Source: Hypericibacter sp963696655 (GTDB lineage: Bacteria; Pseudomonadota; Alphaproteobacteria; Dongiales; Dongiaceae). From it: a stretch of 64,000 nt of DNA. Location: NCBI GenBank assembly GCA_963696655.1, contig CAVOLB010000130.1, positions 27,940 to 91,939 of the forward strand, read 5' to 3'. The position numbers were made by a program, and so were the translations under genes. Of this stretch, positions 1 through 8,838 are shown in pieces. The notes beneath the pieces are model-generated. The model did no database searches. It was not told where the DNA came from and saw nothing but the letters and a program-made list of their open reading frames with translations. How positions within the stretch are numbered: the stretch's first letter is position 1; every line of letters starts with the position of its first letter.

Positions 1-2
1 AT

Positions 3-1073
3 GAAGAGGGCGAGATCGTCGCGCAGATGCCGGCCTTCGCCGAGGCCACCCTGCGGCTCGAGCTGACGCGGAGCGGCAGCTGGGCCGAGAACGGCAAGAT
101 CGAGATCCAGAGCATCGAGCATGGGGACGGCGACATTCTCGGCGAGGTCGTCCGCTATCCCGACCGCCTCGAATCGATCTATGCCGCCTGCACGCTGGGC
201 CTGCGCGACTATATCGAGAAGAACGGCTTCCCCCGCGCGTTCCTCGGCGTCTCCGGCGGCCTCGACAGCGCGCTGGTGGCCACGCTGGCGGTCGATGCGA
301 TCGGCGCCGATCGCGTCGTCGGCGTGATGATGCCGACCCGCTTCACCGGCAGCGAGAGCCTCGATCTCGCCAACGATCTGTTCCAGCGTCTGGGCTGCCG
401 TCACGGGGTGGCGCCGATCGGCGCCATGTTCGATCCCTATGAAAAGACGCTCGACAGCATCGGGCCCGAGCTCATGGGCACGACCCCACCCGCCGCAGCC
501 CGCTCCCTGACATCGGAGAATTTCCAGCCCCGCATCCGCGGCGCGCTGCTGATGGCGCTCTCCAACGCCTATGGCGGGCTCGTCCTCTCGACCGGCAACA
601 AGTCCGAGATGTCGGTCGGCTATGCCACGCTCTATGGCGACATGTGCGGCGGCTTCAACCCGATCAAGGATCTCTACAAGACCACCGCCTTCGATCTCTG
701 CCGCTGGCGCAACGAGAACCACCGCGACTGGATGCGCGGCGGCCAGAACCCGATCCCCCAGGGCATCATCGACCGGCCGCCGACGGCGGAGCTCAAGCCC
801 GACCAGACCGACGAGGCCTCGCTCGGCGCCTATGAGCTGCTGGACACGATCCTGCGGCTCCTGATCGAGCATCTGCTGGCGCCCGACGAGGCGCTGCGCC
901 AGGCCGAGCGGCAGCTCAACACCACGATCGATCCGGCCTATGTCCGGCGGATCGCAGGGCTGGTGAAGACCGCCGAATATAAGCGCCGCCAGGCGCCACC
1001 GGGCATCAAGCTCACCGGCCGTCCCTTCGGCAAGGGCTGGCGCTACCCGATGACGAACCGCGCGAGCCTCTGA
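3..1073 (+). CDS. nadE: NAD+ synthase (glutamine-hydrolysing type), C-terminal part, cut by window start
   Basis: This is the synthetase half of NAD+ synthase, which amidates nicotinate adenine dinucleotide to NAD with ATP. The open frame runs off the left edge, so the start is outside the window and the ATG at 27 is internal. The PP-loop ATPase signature SGGLDSAL is visible, followed by the family blocks STGNKSEMSVGY and YGDMCGGFNPIKDLYKT. Residues before the PP-loop look like the end of an N-terminal nitrilase (amidase) domain, so the full protein is probably the long, glutamine-dependent form. It is followed after 53 bases by pncB and then a NadM-like gene, giving a compact NAD salvage operon. 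Confidence 0.95.
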   Translation, partial: EEGEIVAQMPAFAEATLRLELTRSGSWAENGKIEIQSIEHGDGDILGEVVRYPDRLESIYAACTLGLRDYIEKNGFPRAFLGVSGGLDSALVATLAVDAIGADRVVGVMMPTRFTGSESLDLANDLFQRLGCRHGVAPIGAMFDPYEKTLDSIGPELMGTTPPAAARSLTSENFQPRIRGALLMALSNAYGGLVLSTGNKSEMSVGYATLYGDMCGGFNPIKDLYKTTAFDLCRWRNENHRDWMRGGQNPIPQGIIDRPPTAELKPDQTDEASLGAYELLDTILRLLIEHLLAPDEALRQAERQLNTTIDPAYVRRIAGLVKTAEYKRRQAPPGIKLTGRPFGKGWRYPMTNRASL

Positions 1074-1126
1074 AGCGACCTCTCGCGCAAATTTCGCATC
1101 GCGTTCGCCCCGTCGAGGATCCGTTC

Positions 1127-2434
1127 ATGCCCATCATCGATCTCGCCAAGCGCGCCTGGGATCATAATTTCGAGCTCGATCCCGCCGTCCGCAGCCTGCT
1201 CGACACCGATTTCTACAAGCTGCTGATGCTGCTGCTGATCTGGCAGAAACATCGCGACGTGCCGGTGACTTTTTCGCTCAAGAACCGGACCCAGCGCGTC
1301 CGGCTCGCGGACGAGGTGCCGGAATCGGCCTTGCGCGCCCAGCTCGACCATGTGAAGGGCTTGCGCTTCACCAAATCCGAACTGATCTGGATCGCGGGCA
1401 ACAGCTTCTATGGCCGCAAGGGCATCTTCCCCGGCGACTTCATCGACTGGCTGGGGACCTTGCGGCTGCCCGACTATCATCTCGAATCAAGGGACGGGCA
1501 GTACCGCCTCGATTTCGCCGGTTCCTGGGCCGAGGTGACGCTGTGGGAGATCTATGCGCTCGCGGTGATCGACGATCTGCGCAGCCGCACGGCGATTGCC
1601 AAGCTCGGGCGGCTCGAGATCGACATCCTCTATGCGCGCGCCAAGGCCAAGGTCTGGGAGAAGGTGTTGCGCCTGCGGCCGCTCGCGGAGCTCAACCTTT
1701 CTGATTTCGGCACGCGCCGGCGCCACAGTTTCCTCTGGCAGGAATGGGTGATCCAGGCAATGGCCGAAGGGCTGGGGCCGAAATTCACCGGCACTTCCAA
1801 CGCCTATCTCGCCATGAAGCTCGACCTCGAGGCCAAGGGCACCAACGCCCATGAGCTGCCGATGGTCTATGCGGCGCTCGCCGGCGACGACGATGCGGCG
1901 CTGGCGGCCTCGCCCTACCAGGTTCTCGCGGACTGGCAGACGCTCTATGATGGGGCACTCCGGGTGTTCCTGCCCGACACCTATGGGACGACGGCGTTCC
2001 TCGCCAAGGCACCGGACTGGGTAGCGGACTGGACAGGCGTGCGCGTCGACAGCAAGGACCCCTTCATCGCGGGCGAGGAGATGATCGAATGGTGGCGGGC
2101 GCGCGGCCAGGACCCTGCCCGCAAGCTCATCGTCTATTCGGACGGGCTGGAGCTCGAAACGATCGAGCAGCTTCACGCCAGGTTCTATGGGCGCGTCCAG
2201 CTCGGCTTCGGCTGGGGCACGAATCTCACCAACGACTTCCGCGGCTGCGCTCCCAATGGCGAGCATGATTTCGATGCGATCTCGCTGATCTGCAAGGTGA
2301 GCGCCGCGGCTGAACGCGGAGCGGTCAAGCTCTCCGACAATCCGAAGAAGGCGACTGGAAGCGCCGAAGACATCGCGCGCTATGCCCGCATCTTCGGCGA
2401 GCGCGGGCGCCAGCCCCATGACGTCTTCGTTTGA
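1127..2434 (+). CDS. pncB: Nicotinate phosphoribosyltransferase
   Basis: This 435-residue protein converts nicotinate and PRPP to nicotinate mononucleotide, the first step of the Preiss-Handler route. The N-terminal DTDFYKLLM block, the FSLKNRT and GNSFYGRKGIF blocks, and the C-terminal YSDGLELETI and GFGWGTNLTND phosphate-binding blocks are typical of PncB, and the length is usual for the family. The ATG start has a GAGGAT ribosome-binding site. It sits between nadE and the NadM-like gene, so one transcript would supply the whole nicotinate-to-NAD path. Confidence 0.95.
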   Translation: MPIIDLAKRAWDHNFELDPAVRSLLDTDFYKLLMLLLIWQKHRDVPVTFSLKNRTQRVRLADEVPESALRAQLDHVKGLRFTKSELIWIAGNSFYGRKGIFPGDFIDWLGTLRLPDYHLESRDGQYRLDFAGSWAEVTLWEIYALAVIDDLRSRTAIAKLGRLEIDILYARAKAKVWEKVLRLRPLAELNLSDFGTRRRHSFLWQEWVIQAMAEGLGPKFTGTSNAYLAMKLDLEAKGTNAHELPMVYAALAGDDDAALAASPYQVLADWQTLYDGALRVFLPDTYGTTAFLAKAPDWVADWTGVRVDSKDPFIAGEEMIEWWRARGQDPARKLIVYSDGLELETIEQLHARFYGRVQLGFGWGTNLTNDFRGCAPNGEHDFDAISLICKVSAAAERGAVKLSDNPKKATGSAEDIARYARIFGERGRQPHDVFV

Positions 2435-2451
2435 GACGGGAGATTCAGGCT

Positions 2452-3222
2452 ATGAGCAAAGTGCGCAGCTTCGAATCTCATCCCGACGCCCGAAGCGGCC
2501 GGGTCGGCCTCATCGTCGCCGATCTCCAGACCGTCCATTGGGGCCATCTGCGGCTGATGATGGAGATGGCCGGGAACTGCGACATCGGCATCGTCGCCAT
2601 CGGCTCGACCCAGCTCCATGGCGTCGACGGCCACCCCTTCACCTTCGATGAGCGCAAGGACATGGTCCAGGCGATCTTCGGGCAGCCATTCAAGATCCTG
2701 CCGCTGCAGGACATCGATGCCAGCCTCGAGACCGGCGACTGGCTCAAATATGTGCTCTCGCGCATCGCCTCGGCCAGCCTGCCGGCGCCCACCGACTATT
2801 TCACCGGCTCGGCGATCGACGCGCGCTTCTACACCGACTATTTCGCGACGCTCGACGACCCCTCGATCTCGAACGGGCCGGTCCGGACCTTCTCATCGGC
2901 CAAGGCGGATCGCCGCCTCCATATCGTCGATCGCGCCAGCGCACCCAACCTCTCGGGTCGCGAGATCCGCCATCTGATCGAGGCCCGCGATCCGGAATGG
3001 CATAATTACGTCCCGGCGCGGCTTTGGAACTATGTCGAGCGGCACTACCCGCCACATCTCAGGACCGCGATCAAGACCGGCGGCGAGACGCCGGCGGATG
3101 TGCCGGTCGGCACGCGCTGGATCGCCGGGAGCGATCCGACGGTGATGGTCCTGCGCGATGACGGGAAATGGCGGCCGCTGCGCGACCGAGGAGACGAGAA
3201 GGTCGCTTACCGACGAGGCTAG
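2452..3222 (+). CDS. NadM-like nicotinate/nicotinamide-nucleotide adenylyltransferase
   Basis: This 256-residue protein is a nucleotidyltransferase of the HxGH superfamily. The HWGH motif is at residues 29-32, a GSTQLHG...PFTFDER block resembles the NadM-type GSAQxSHxxxNPFTxxER block, and SGREIR at 168-173 matches the ISGTxIR phosphate-binding motif. By context it should adenylate nicotinate mononucleotide made by PncB. I chose the ATG at 2452 because GGGAGA lies 7 bases upstream; an in-frame TTG at 2431 overlaps the pncB stop and is less likely. About 55 residues after the core look like a small extra C-terminal domain that I do not recognise. Confidence 0.82.
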   Translation: MSKVRSFESHPDARSGRVGLIVADLQTVHWGHLRLMMEMAGNCDIGIVAIGSTQLHGVDGHPFTFDERKDMVQAIFGQPFKILPLQDIDASLETGDWLKYVLSRIASASLPAPTDYFTGSAIDARFYTDYFATLDDPSISNGPVRTFSSAKADRRLHIVDRASAPNLSGREIRHLIEARDPEWHNYVPARLWNYVERHYPPHLRTAIKTGGETPADVPVGTRWIAGSDPTVMVLRDDGKWRPLRDRGDEKVAYRRG

Positions 3223-3253
3223 GAGACGACGAACGCTGGTTCGGAAATTCAAT

Positions 3254-3357
3254 CCCTTCCCCCCTTGTGGGGGAAGGTTAGGAAGGGGGGTGGATCGAAG
3301 GTCGCGATTTTCGGCCCCACCCCCTCCCTTACCCTCCCCCATCAAGGGGGAGGGGAT
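3254..3357. repeat. GC-rich palindromic intergenic element
   Basis: Two perfect 9-bp hairpins with 5-base loops lie here: CCTTCCCCC/GGGGGAAGG at 3255-3277 and CCCTCCCCC/GGGGGAGGG at 3332-3354. The segments just inside them (around 3276-3293 and 3318-3335) are also nearly complementary to each other, so about 100 bases form one large imperfect inverted repeat. It lies between convergent genes and could work as a bidirectional terminator. The architecture is that of a small dispersed palindromic (REP/MITE-like) element. I found no second copy in the window. Confidence 0.6.
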
Positions 3358-3369
3358 AGGAAGTCGGAA

Positions 3370-4131
3370 TCAGATGAACCCGCCATTCACATGGATGACC
3401 TGCCCGGTCACATAGCTCGCGTCGCGCGAGGCCAGGAAGGCGATCACGGCCGCGACCTCGTCGGGCTCGCCGACGCGGCCCATCGGCACTTTCTTCGGAT
3501 AATCCTGCCACTGGTCCTGCGACAGGAACAATTCGCCATGTTCCTTGCGAATCAGGCCGGGCACGACGCAATTGACCGTGGTGCCCGAGGGTGCCAGCTG
3601 GACGGCCAGCGCCCGCACCATCACCTCGAGCGCCGCCTTGGCCGCGCCCGAGATCGGATAGATCGGATAGTCGTTGCGGAACACATGGCTGTTGTGGGTT
3701 CCGACCGCCACGACGCGGCCCTGCGGGGCCCGTTTCAGATCGGCCATGGCCCGTGTCACCAGCCGGTAGAAGGCGAGCGGAATCGCGTCGAAGCAGGCAT
3801 CGGCGCTGGCCTGGTCGGCCTCGAAGCCGCCCATGACCGGAAAGCCGGCGACATGGATCAGGCTGTCGATGCGCCCGAAGGCGCTCATGGCGCGGTCGAC
3901 GATCTGGTCGGCCGCATGCGATTCCGCGAGGTCGGCGCAGAGACCCTCCGTGACGACGCCCTTCTCCTCGAGCTCGCGCCGCAGTTTTGCGACGCCAGCC
4001 TCGTTCTCCTTCGCATGGATCAGGATGGCCGTGCCGGGCGCCGCCAGACGCCGTGCCGTCGCGGCCCCGATCCCGCTGGCCGAGCCGGTGATGACGATCG
4101 ATCTCTCGATGGGCTTGGGCACGGCGCGCAC
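3370..4131 (-). CDS. SDR-family oxidoreductase lacking the catalytic tyrosine
   Basis: This is a 253-residue classical short-chain dehydrogenase/reductase fold. The nucleotide-binding TGSASGIG is at 15-22, and the C-terminal MGRVGEPDEVA and GQVIHVNGG blocks are standard. The active site is odd. The conserved Lys is K165 and the expected Ser is S148, thirteen residues before the Tyr site, but the Tyr position (Lys minus 4) is Ser161 (SGAAK). Normal oxidoreductase chemistry is therefore doubtful, although nearby Tyr158 or Tyr155 could substitute. The GTG start overlaps the stop of the upstream aldehyde dehydrogenase (TAGTG), which implies translational coupling. It is the last gene of the leftward arm of the LacI-controlled locus. 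Confidence 0.85.
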   Translation of the reverse strand: MRAVPKPIERSIVITGSASGIGAATARRLAAPGTAILIHAKENEAGVAKLRRELEEKGVVTEGLCADLAESHAADQIVDRAMSAFGRIDSLIHVAGFPVMGGFEADQASADACFDAIPLAFYRLVTRAMADLKRAPQGRVVAVGTHNSHVFRNDYPIYPISGAAKAALEVMVRALAVQLAPSGTTVNCVVPGLIRKEHGELFLSQDQWQDYPKKVPMGRVGEPDEVAAVIAFLASRDASYVTGQVIHVNGGFI

Positions 4132-5630
4132 TAACGCAGCTGGATCCAGATGGTCTTGGTCTCGGTGTACTGGTCATGGGCCATCAGCGACTTGTCCTTG
4201 CCGCCGAAGCCCGATTCCTTGTAGCCGCCGAAGGGCACGGTGAAATCGCCCTCGGAATAGCAGTTGATCGAGACCGTGCCGGCCCGGATGGCGCGGGCCA
4301 TCTTGTGGGCGGTGTTCAGATTCTCGGTATAGAGCGACGCCGCCAGGCCGTAGCTGGTGTCGTTCGCGATTTTGATCGCCTGCTCGGCCTCGGAGAAGGT
4401 GAGGACCGACAGCACCGGCCCGAAGATCTCCTCGCGCGCGATCCGCATCGAGTTCTTGACGTTGTCGAAGATGGTCGGCTCGAAGAACCAGCCGCCGCTC
4501 TCGGGGAAGAGGCGCTTGCCGCCGAGCGCGACCCTGGCCCCCTCCTTCGTCCCGATATCCACATAGGACATGACCTTCTCGAGATGGCGCTCCTCGATCA
4601 AGGCACCGATCTTGGTGTCGCTGCGCAAGGGGTCGCCCACGGTCCAGGACTGGAAGGCGGGCTTGAGCCGCTCGAGCAGCTCGTCCTTGATCAATTCATG
4701 CACCACGAGCCGCGAGCCGGCGCTGCAATTCTCGCCCTGGCAGAACAGGATGCCGGCCGCGACCTGGTCGATCACCGGCTGCAGGTCCGTCACGTCGCCC
4801 ATCACAATCGCCGGGCTCTTGCCGCCGCATTCGAGCACGATGCGCTTCATGTTGGAGTCGGCGGCATATTTGAGGAACAGACGCCCGATCTCGCCCGAGC
4901 CGGTGAAGCTGACGCAATCGACATCCCTATGGCGGCCGATCGCCTGTCCGGCGGTCTCACCGAAGCCCGGCACGACATTGAAGACACCGTCGGGGATGCC
5001 GGCCTCGGCTGCCAGGGCCGCCAGGCGCAGGGCCGTCAGCGGCGTCTGTTCGGCCGGCTTGATCACCATCGAGTTGCCGCCGGCCAAGGCCGGCGCGATC
5101 TTCCACATCGCGGTGAAGATGGGGAAGTTCCAGGGCAGGACGGCACCCACCACGCCGACCGGCTCGCGCAGGATCATCGAGACCACGTCGGACGCCGTCG
5201 GCGCCACCTGGTCGTAGATCTTGTCGATCGCCTCGGCATGCCAGCGCAGGGTCTCGGCCGTGTCGGGAACATCGACATTGATCGAATCGTTGACCGGCTT
5301 GCCGCAATCGAGCGTCTCGGTGATGGCGAGCTCGGTCAGGTTCCTTTCGATGAGATCGGCGAATTTGAGCAGGATCTTCTTGCGCTCGCGCGGCGCCCGG
5401 CGCGACCAGGAGCCGGCGTCGAAGGCGCGCCGCGCCGCGGCGACCGCCAGATCGACATCGGCCTTGTCGCCCTCGGCGACTTTGGCGAGCAGCTTGCCCG
5501 TGGCCGGATTGTGGGTCTCGAACGTCTTGCCCGACTTCGCATCCACATACTTGCCGTCGATGAAGGCGCGGGTTTCGAAGCGCAGCCTGGCGGCCGCATC
5601 ATGGAAGCTGGAGACGCGCTGAACGTTCAT
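4131..5630 (-). CDS. NAD(P)-dependent aldehyde dehydrogenase
   Basis: This 499-residue ALDH-superfamily enzyme oxidises an aldehyde to an acid. Visible landmarks are PWNFP at about 166-170, the catalytic Glu267 in LECGGKSP and the catalytic Cys302 in GENCSAGSR. The sequence is closest in feel to the PuuC-type semialdehyde dehydrogenases. With a DapA-family lyase and a proline-racemase-family enzyme in the same operon, alpha-ketoglutarate semialdehyde is the natural candidate substrate, because that is how hydroxyproline degradation ends; this is inference from context. The ATG at 5630 was chosen because the preceding open frame only shadows the next gene. Confidence 0.92.
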   Translation of the reverse strand: MNVQRVSSFHDAAARLRFETRAFIDGKYVDAKSGKTFETHNPATGKLLAKVAEGDKADVDLAVAAARRAFDAGSWSRRAPRERKKILLKFADLIERNLTELAITETLDCGKPVNDSINVDVPDTAETLRWHAEAIDKIYDQVAPTASDVVSMILREPVGVVGAVLPWNFPIFTAMWKIAPALAGGNSMVIKPAEQTPLTALRLAALAAEAGIPDGVFNVVPGFGETAGQAIGRHRDVDCVSFTGSGEIGRLFLKYAADSNMKRIVLECGGKSPAIVMGDVTDLQPVIDQVAAGILFCQGENCSAGSRLVVHELIKDELLERLKPAFQSWTVGDPLRSDTKIGALIEERHLEKVMSYVDIGTKEGARVALGGKRLFPESGGWFFEPTIFDNVKNSMRIAREEIFGPVLSVLTFSEAEQAIKIANDTSYGLAASLYTENLNTAHKMARAIRAGTVSINCYSEGDFTVPFGGYKESGFGGKDKSLMAHDQYTETKTIWIQLR

Positions 5631-5676
5631 GGCTCGGATCCTTCGCGGGGGAATGTCGGGAGACGCGAGCGTCGCG

Positions 5677-6708
5677 TCAGTTGTTCGGCCAGGTGTCGCT
5701 GAGCCGATAGCCGGTCGGCAGCGGATCCGAAGGATCCAGCACATATTGATGGAAGGCCGTGATCCAGGCCCGGCCCGTGATCGCACAAGTGACGCCGGCG
5801 ATGCCGCCGGCCTGCGCCGTCCCCAGCACCTCGCCGATGAAGGTCGTGTCGATGATCGATTTGTGGATGAAGCGCTCGCCGGTCTTGATCTGGCCGCGGG
5901 CATGCATGATGGCAAGCCGCGCGCAGGTGCCGGTGCCGCAGGGCGAGCGGTCGATCCGGCCGGGCGAGACGATGACGGCGTTGCGCGCGGTCTTCTGTCC
6001 GTCGATCTCGCCGAGCGGCCCCGCCCAAAGCGTCTGGTTGATGGTGTGGATCTCGGGATTTTCCGGATGCACTGCGGGAATCTGCTGCGCCGCCGCGCGC
6101 TTGATCTTCTCGCCCATATCGACCAGGTCGCGCGCCTCGGAGGGCTCGATCTTGAAGCCCAGCTTCCGCGCATCGACCATGGCATAGATCATGCCGCCAT
6201 AGGCGACGTCGGCCATGACGGTGCCGATTCCTTCGACCTCGACCGGGCGATCGAGCGCGAACACGAAGGAGGGCAGGTTGTGAAAGGTGACGCTCTCGCA
6301 TTTGCCGTTCCTGCAGGCGGCCTTGACCCGGACGAGCCCGCCCGGAGCCTCCAGCGTGATCTCGGTCACCGGCTCCGTCATCGGCAGGATGCCGGTCTCG
6401 AGCAGCGCCGTGACGGTGCAGATCGTGTTCGAGCCGGACATCGGCACGTAGTATTCCGACTCCATGATCACGAAGCCCGCATCGGCCTCGGGCACCGTCG
6501 GCGGCAGGACCAGGTTCACGCATTGCGTGACCTTGCCGCGCGGCTCATGAAGCAGGAACTTGCGAAGGTCGTCGCCCTCGTCCTGTAGCCAGCGCATCTT
6601 GTCGAACATGGTCTTGCCGGGGACGTCGAGCACGCCCCCGGTGATGACCTCGTTCAGCTCGCCTTCGGTATGGACGCCGACGACATTGATCATTCGGCTG
6701 AAGCGCAT
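5677..6708 (-). CDS. Proline-racemase-superfamily enzyme (4-hydroxyproline epimerase / 3-hydroxyproline dehydratase type), copy 1
   Basis: This 343-residue protein belongs to the proline racemase superfamily. Family members use two acid/base residues. Here the first site is Ser91 in MSGSNTIC and the second is Cys257 in SPCGTGTCAR. True proline racemases and many 4-hydroxyproline 2-epimerases have Cys at both sites, so this Ser/Cys arrangement points to a hydroxyproline epimerase or trans-3-hydroxyproline dehydratase rather than proline racemase. It lies between the aldehyde dehydrogenase and a DapA-family lyase. A paralogue with the same two residues at the same positions lies at 15968-17002. 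Confidence 0.88.
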   Translation of the reverse strand: MRFSRMINVVGVHTEGELNEVITGGVLDVPGKTMFDKMRWLQDEGDDLRKFLLHEPRGKVTQCVNLVLPPTVPEADAGFVIMESEYYVPMSGSNTICTVTALLETGILPMTEPVTEITLEAPGGLVRVKAACRNGKCESVTFHNLPSFVFALDRPVEVEGIGTVMADVAYGGMIYAMVDARKLGFKIEPSEARDLVDMGEKIKRAAAQQIPAVHPENPEIHTINQTLWAGPLGEIDGQKTARNAVIVSPGRIDRSPCGTGTCARLAIMHARGQIKTGERFIHKSIIDTTFIGEVLGTAQAGGIAGVTCAITGRAWITAFHQYVLDPSDPLPTGYRLSDTWPNN

Positions 6709-6729
6709 GGGAGCAACCTCTCGACAGGT

Positions 6730-7644
6730 TTAGGCCGCGAGCGCGCCGATCTTGGCCGCCTTGAGCGACTCATAGAGACGGCGGAACTCGGCCTTCTCCG
6801 TCTCGCTCAGCGGCAGCAGCGGCTGGCGCGGGCTGCCCACCGGAATGCCCGCCAGCTCGCAGCCATATTTGACGAATTGGATATATTTGCCGCCCTGCTC
6901 GAGCAGATAGAACATCGGCAGCATGGCGTGCATGAGCTTCTGCCCGCGCACGAAGTCCTTCTTCAGCACGCAGGCCTCGTAGAGCGCCATATGCTCGGCC
7001 GGGAGGAAGTTCGAGGCGCCGGCGATCCAGCTCTTGGAGCCCCAGAGGAAGCAGTCGACCGCCTGGTCGTCGGCGCCGCAGACGCGCTGATAGCGTCCGT
7101 CGAAATGGACGATATGTTCCAGCATGCGGGCGAAGGAGCCGCTCAATTCCTTGATCGCGCAGATCGACTTGACGTCGGCGATCGCCTCAAGGAACTCGCG
7201 GTTCATATCGACGCCGGTGCGGGCCGGGAAGTTGTAGAGGATGATCGGCATGCCGGTCGCGGTGGCGATATGGCGGAAATGCTGCGCCAGCTCCTGGGTG
7301 CCCGGGAGCGAGTAGAAGGGTGCCGCCAGCATCAGCGCCTCATAGCCGAGGCCCTTGGCGAATTTCGACAGCTCGATCGTGTCGTCGGGGCGCTGGGAGT
7401 TGGTGCCGGCCACGAGCTTCGCCTTCTTGCCGACGCGCTCGGCGACGAAGCTCATCACCTTCTTCCGCTCCTCGACCGTCTGCGCGTAATACTCGCCGGT
7501 CGTGCCGCCGGGGACGATGGTCCCGATGCGGTTGGCGAGCAGGAAGTCGACATGCTTGCCGAGAACGTCGAACGCGATGGCGCCGCTGGAGTCGAAAGGC
7601 GTCGCGACCACGGTCAGGATGCCTTCGAAAGTCGGGATGTTCAT
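6730..7644 (-). CDS. DapA-family Schiff-base lyase/deaminase, copy 1
   Basis: This 304-residue (beta/alpha)8 enzyme belongs to the dihydrodipicolinate synthase/N-acetylneuraminate lyase family. The Schiff-base lysine is Lys165 (CAIKELSGS), the tyrosine is Tyr137 (ILYNFPART), and the GGTTGE loop is present. In hydroxyproline catabolism a member of this family, pyrroline-4-hydroxy-2-carboxylate deaminase, makes alpha-ketoglutarate semialdehyde. The neighbouring racemase-family and ALDH genes fit that role. I chose the ATG at 7644 because AGGAG lies about 7 bases upstream; an upstream in-frame start at 7668 has no comparable site. It is the first gene of the leftward operon, behind a candidate LacI operator. 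Confidence 0.88.
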   Translation of the reverse strand: MNIPTFEGILTVVATPFDSSGAIAFDVLGKHVDFLLANRIGTIVPGGTTGEYYAQTVEERKKVMSFVAERVGKKAKLVAGTNSQRPDDTIELSKFAKGLGYEALMLAAPFYSLPGTQELAQHFRHIATATGMPIILYNFPARTGVDMNREFLEAIADVKSICAIKELSGSFARMLEHIVHFDGRYQRVCGADDQAVDCFLWGSKSWIAGASNFLPAEHMALYEACVLKKDFVRGQKLMHAMLPMFYLLEQGGKYIQFVKYGCELAGIPVGSPRQPLLPLSETEKAEFRRLYESLKAAKIGALAA

Positions 7645-7695
7645 GCCGGTCTCCTGTCTGAAGGACACGCAGAAATCAAAAAACGGGATTGCGGT

Positions 7696-7724
7696 CTTGT
7701 AATCGATTTCAGCAAGACTGGCAA
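7696..7724 (-). promoter_or_regulatory. Promoter with LacI-type operator for the leftward catabolic operon
   Basis: On the minus strand TTGCCA (7724-7719) and TACAAG (7701-7696) are separated by exactly 17 bases, a plausible -35/-10 pair. The 14-bp near-palindrome TGTAATCGATTTCA (plus strand 7698-7711) covers the spacer and the -10 box. It has the central CG dyad typical of LacI-family operators. The identical 14-mer occurs at 8867-8880 before the rightward arm. Repressor binding here would block the polymerase. Confidence 0.7.
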
Positions 7725-7756
7725 GCCCGAGCCGTTCGAGGCGCGGAATTCGCCGC

Positions 7757-8770
7757 CTAGTCGGGCCGCACGCCGGCCGCCGAGGCCCGCACGATGAGAT
7801 TGGTCTCGAGACGGACCGACACGATCTTGCGGCGCGTGTTCATGATGCTCAGGAGCGCTTCGCCCGATCGCGCGCCCATCTCGAGGGCGGGAACGTCGAC
7901 GGTGGTCAGCGGCGGATCGAGCAGCGCCGTGAAATCCTGGTTGTCGAAGCCGGTGACGGTCAGGTCCTTCGGCACATTGAGGCGCAGATTCTTGCATTCC
8001 GACAGCACGCCGAATGCCAGCACGTCGCTGGCGCACATGACGGCCGTGGTCGCGGGATGCTCGACATAGATCGAGCGCATGGCGGCCGCCCCTTCGAGCA
8101 GCGAATAGGGACGCTCGATCACATGCGTGGTCTTGGCGATGCCGGCATCGGCCGCGGCCTCGCGAAAGGCGCGCACGCGCGCCTGCTGCCGGTCGTTACC
8201 GCGGGTTCGGCCCGAGATCATGACCATATGCTTGTGGCCGAGCCGCACCAGGAAATCGGCCAATTGCCGCGTGGCGGCGTAATTGTCGAATCCGATCGAG
8301 GGGAAGGGCCCGTCCGGCTGATAGGAATAGGTCAGGACCGTCGGGATCCTTCCGTCCTCGAGGAACTTCAGCAGCCGCGTGTCCTCGATCTTGCCGACGA
8401 TCAGCAGCCCCTCGGCGCCGCGATCGACCAGCTGGCGCACCGGTTCGTAGAGATTGGTGTTGTCGAAGCCCGCGGCCAGCATGAAGACCATATAGCCCGC
8501 GGCCGACATGGCGGCCTGGAAGCTGTTCAGCATCTGCGCGTAGATCGCGTAATCGAGCGTCGGCACCACGGCGCCGACGATATGGGTGCGCTGCATGCGC
8601 AGGGCCTTCGCCGCGGGGTTCGGGCTGTAGCCCAGCGCCTGCGCCGCCTCGATCACGCGGCGGCGCACATCCTCTCGCACCGCTTCGGGATTGTTGAAGC
8701 TGCGCGAGACGGTCGCGACCGAGACGCCCGCGCGATTGGCGACGTCCGAAACCTTGGTCTTGGCTTTCAT
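7757..8770 (-). CDS. LacI-family transcriptional regulator
   Basis: This 337-residue regulator has an N-terminal LacI helix-turn-helix (VSDVANRAGVSVATVSRSFN, residues 7-26), the hinge-helix region around PNPAAKALR, and a periplasmic-binding-protein-like effector domain. It lies between the two arms of the catabolic locus, and identical candidate operators precede each arm. It is therefore most likely the local repressor, released by the imported substrate or an intermediate. The effector is not readable from sequence. The ATG start is clear. Confidence 0.93.
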   Translation of the reverse strand: MKAKTKVSDVANRAGVSVATVSRSFNNPEAVREDVRRRVIEAAQALGYSPNPAAKALRMQRTHIVGAVVPTLDYAIYAQMLNSFQAAMSAAGYMVFMLAAGFDNTNLYEPVRQLVDRGAEGLLIVGKIEDTRLLKFLEDGRIPTVLTYSYQPDGPFPSIGFDNYAATRQLADFLVRLGHKHMVMISGRTRGNDRQQARVRAFREAAADAGIAKTTHVIERPYSLLEGAAAMRSIYVEHPATTAVMCASDVLAFGVLSECKNLRLNVPKDLTVTGFDNQDFTALLDPPLTTVDVPALEMGARSGEALLSIMNTRRKIVSVRLETNLIVRASAAGVRPD

Positions 8771-8838
8771 TTCCCGATGCTTTCACGGCCGGGCCCGACT
8801 TCTCAGAGCTGTCGGTTCGGCCTGACCATCCTCATCCC

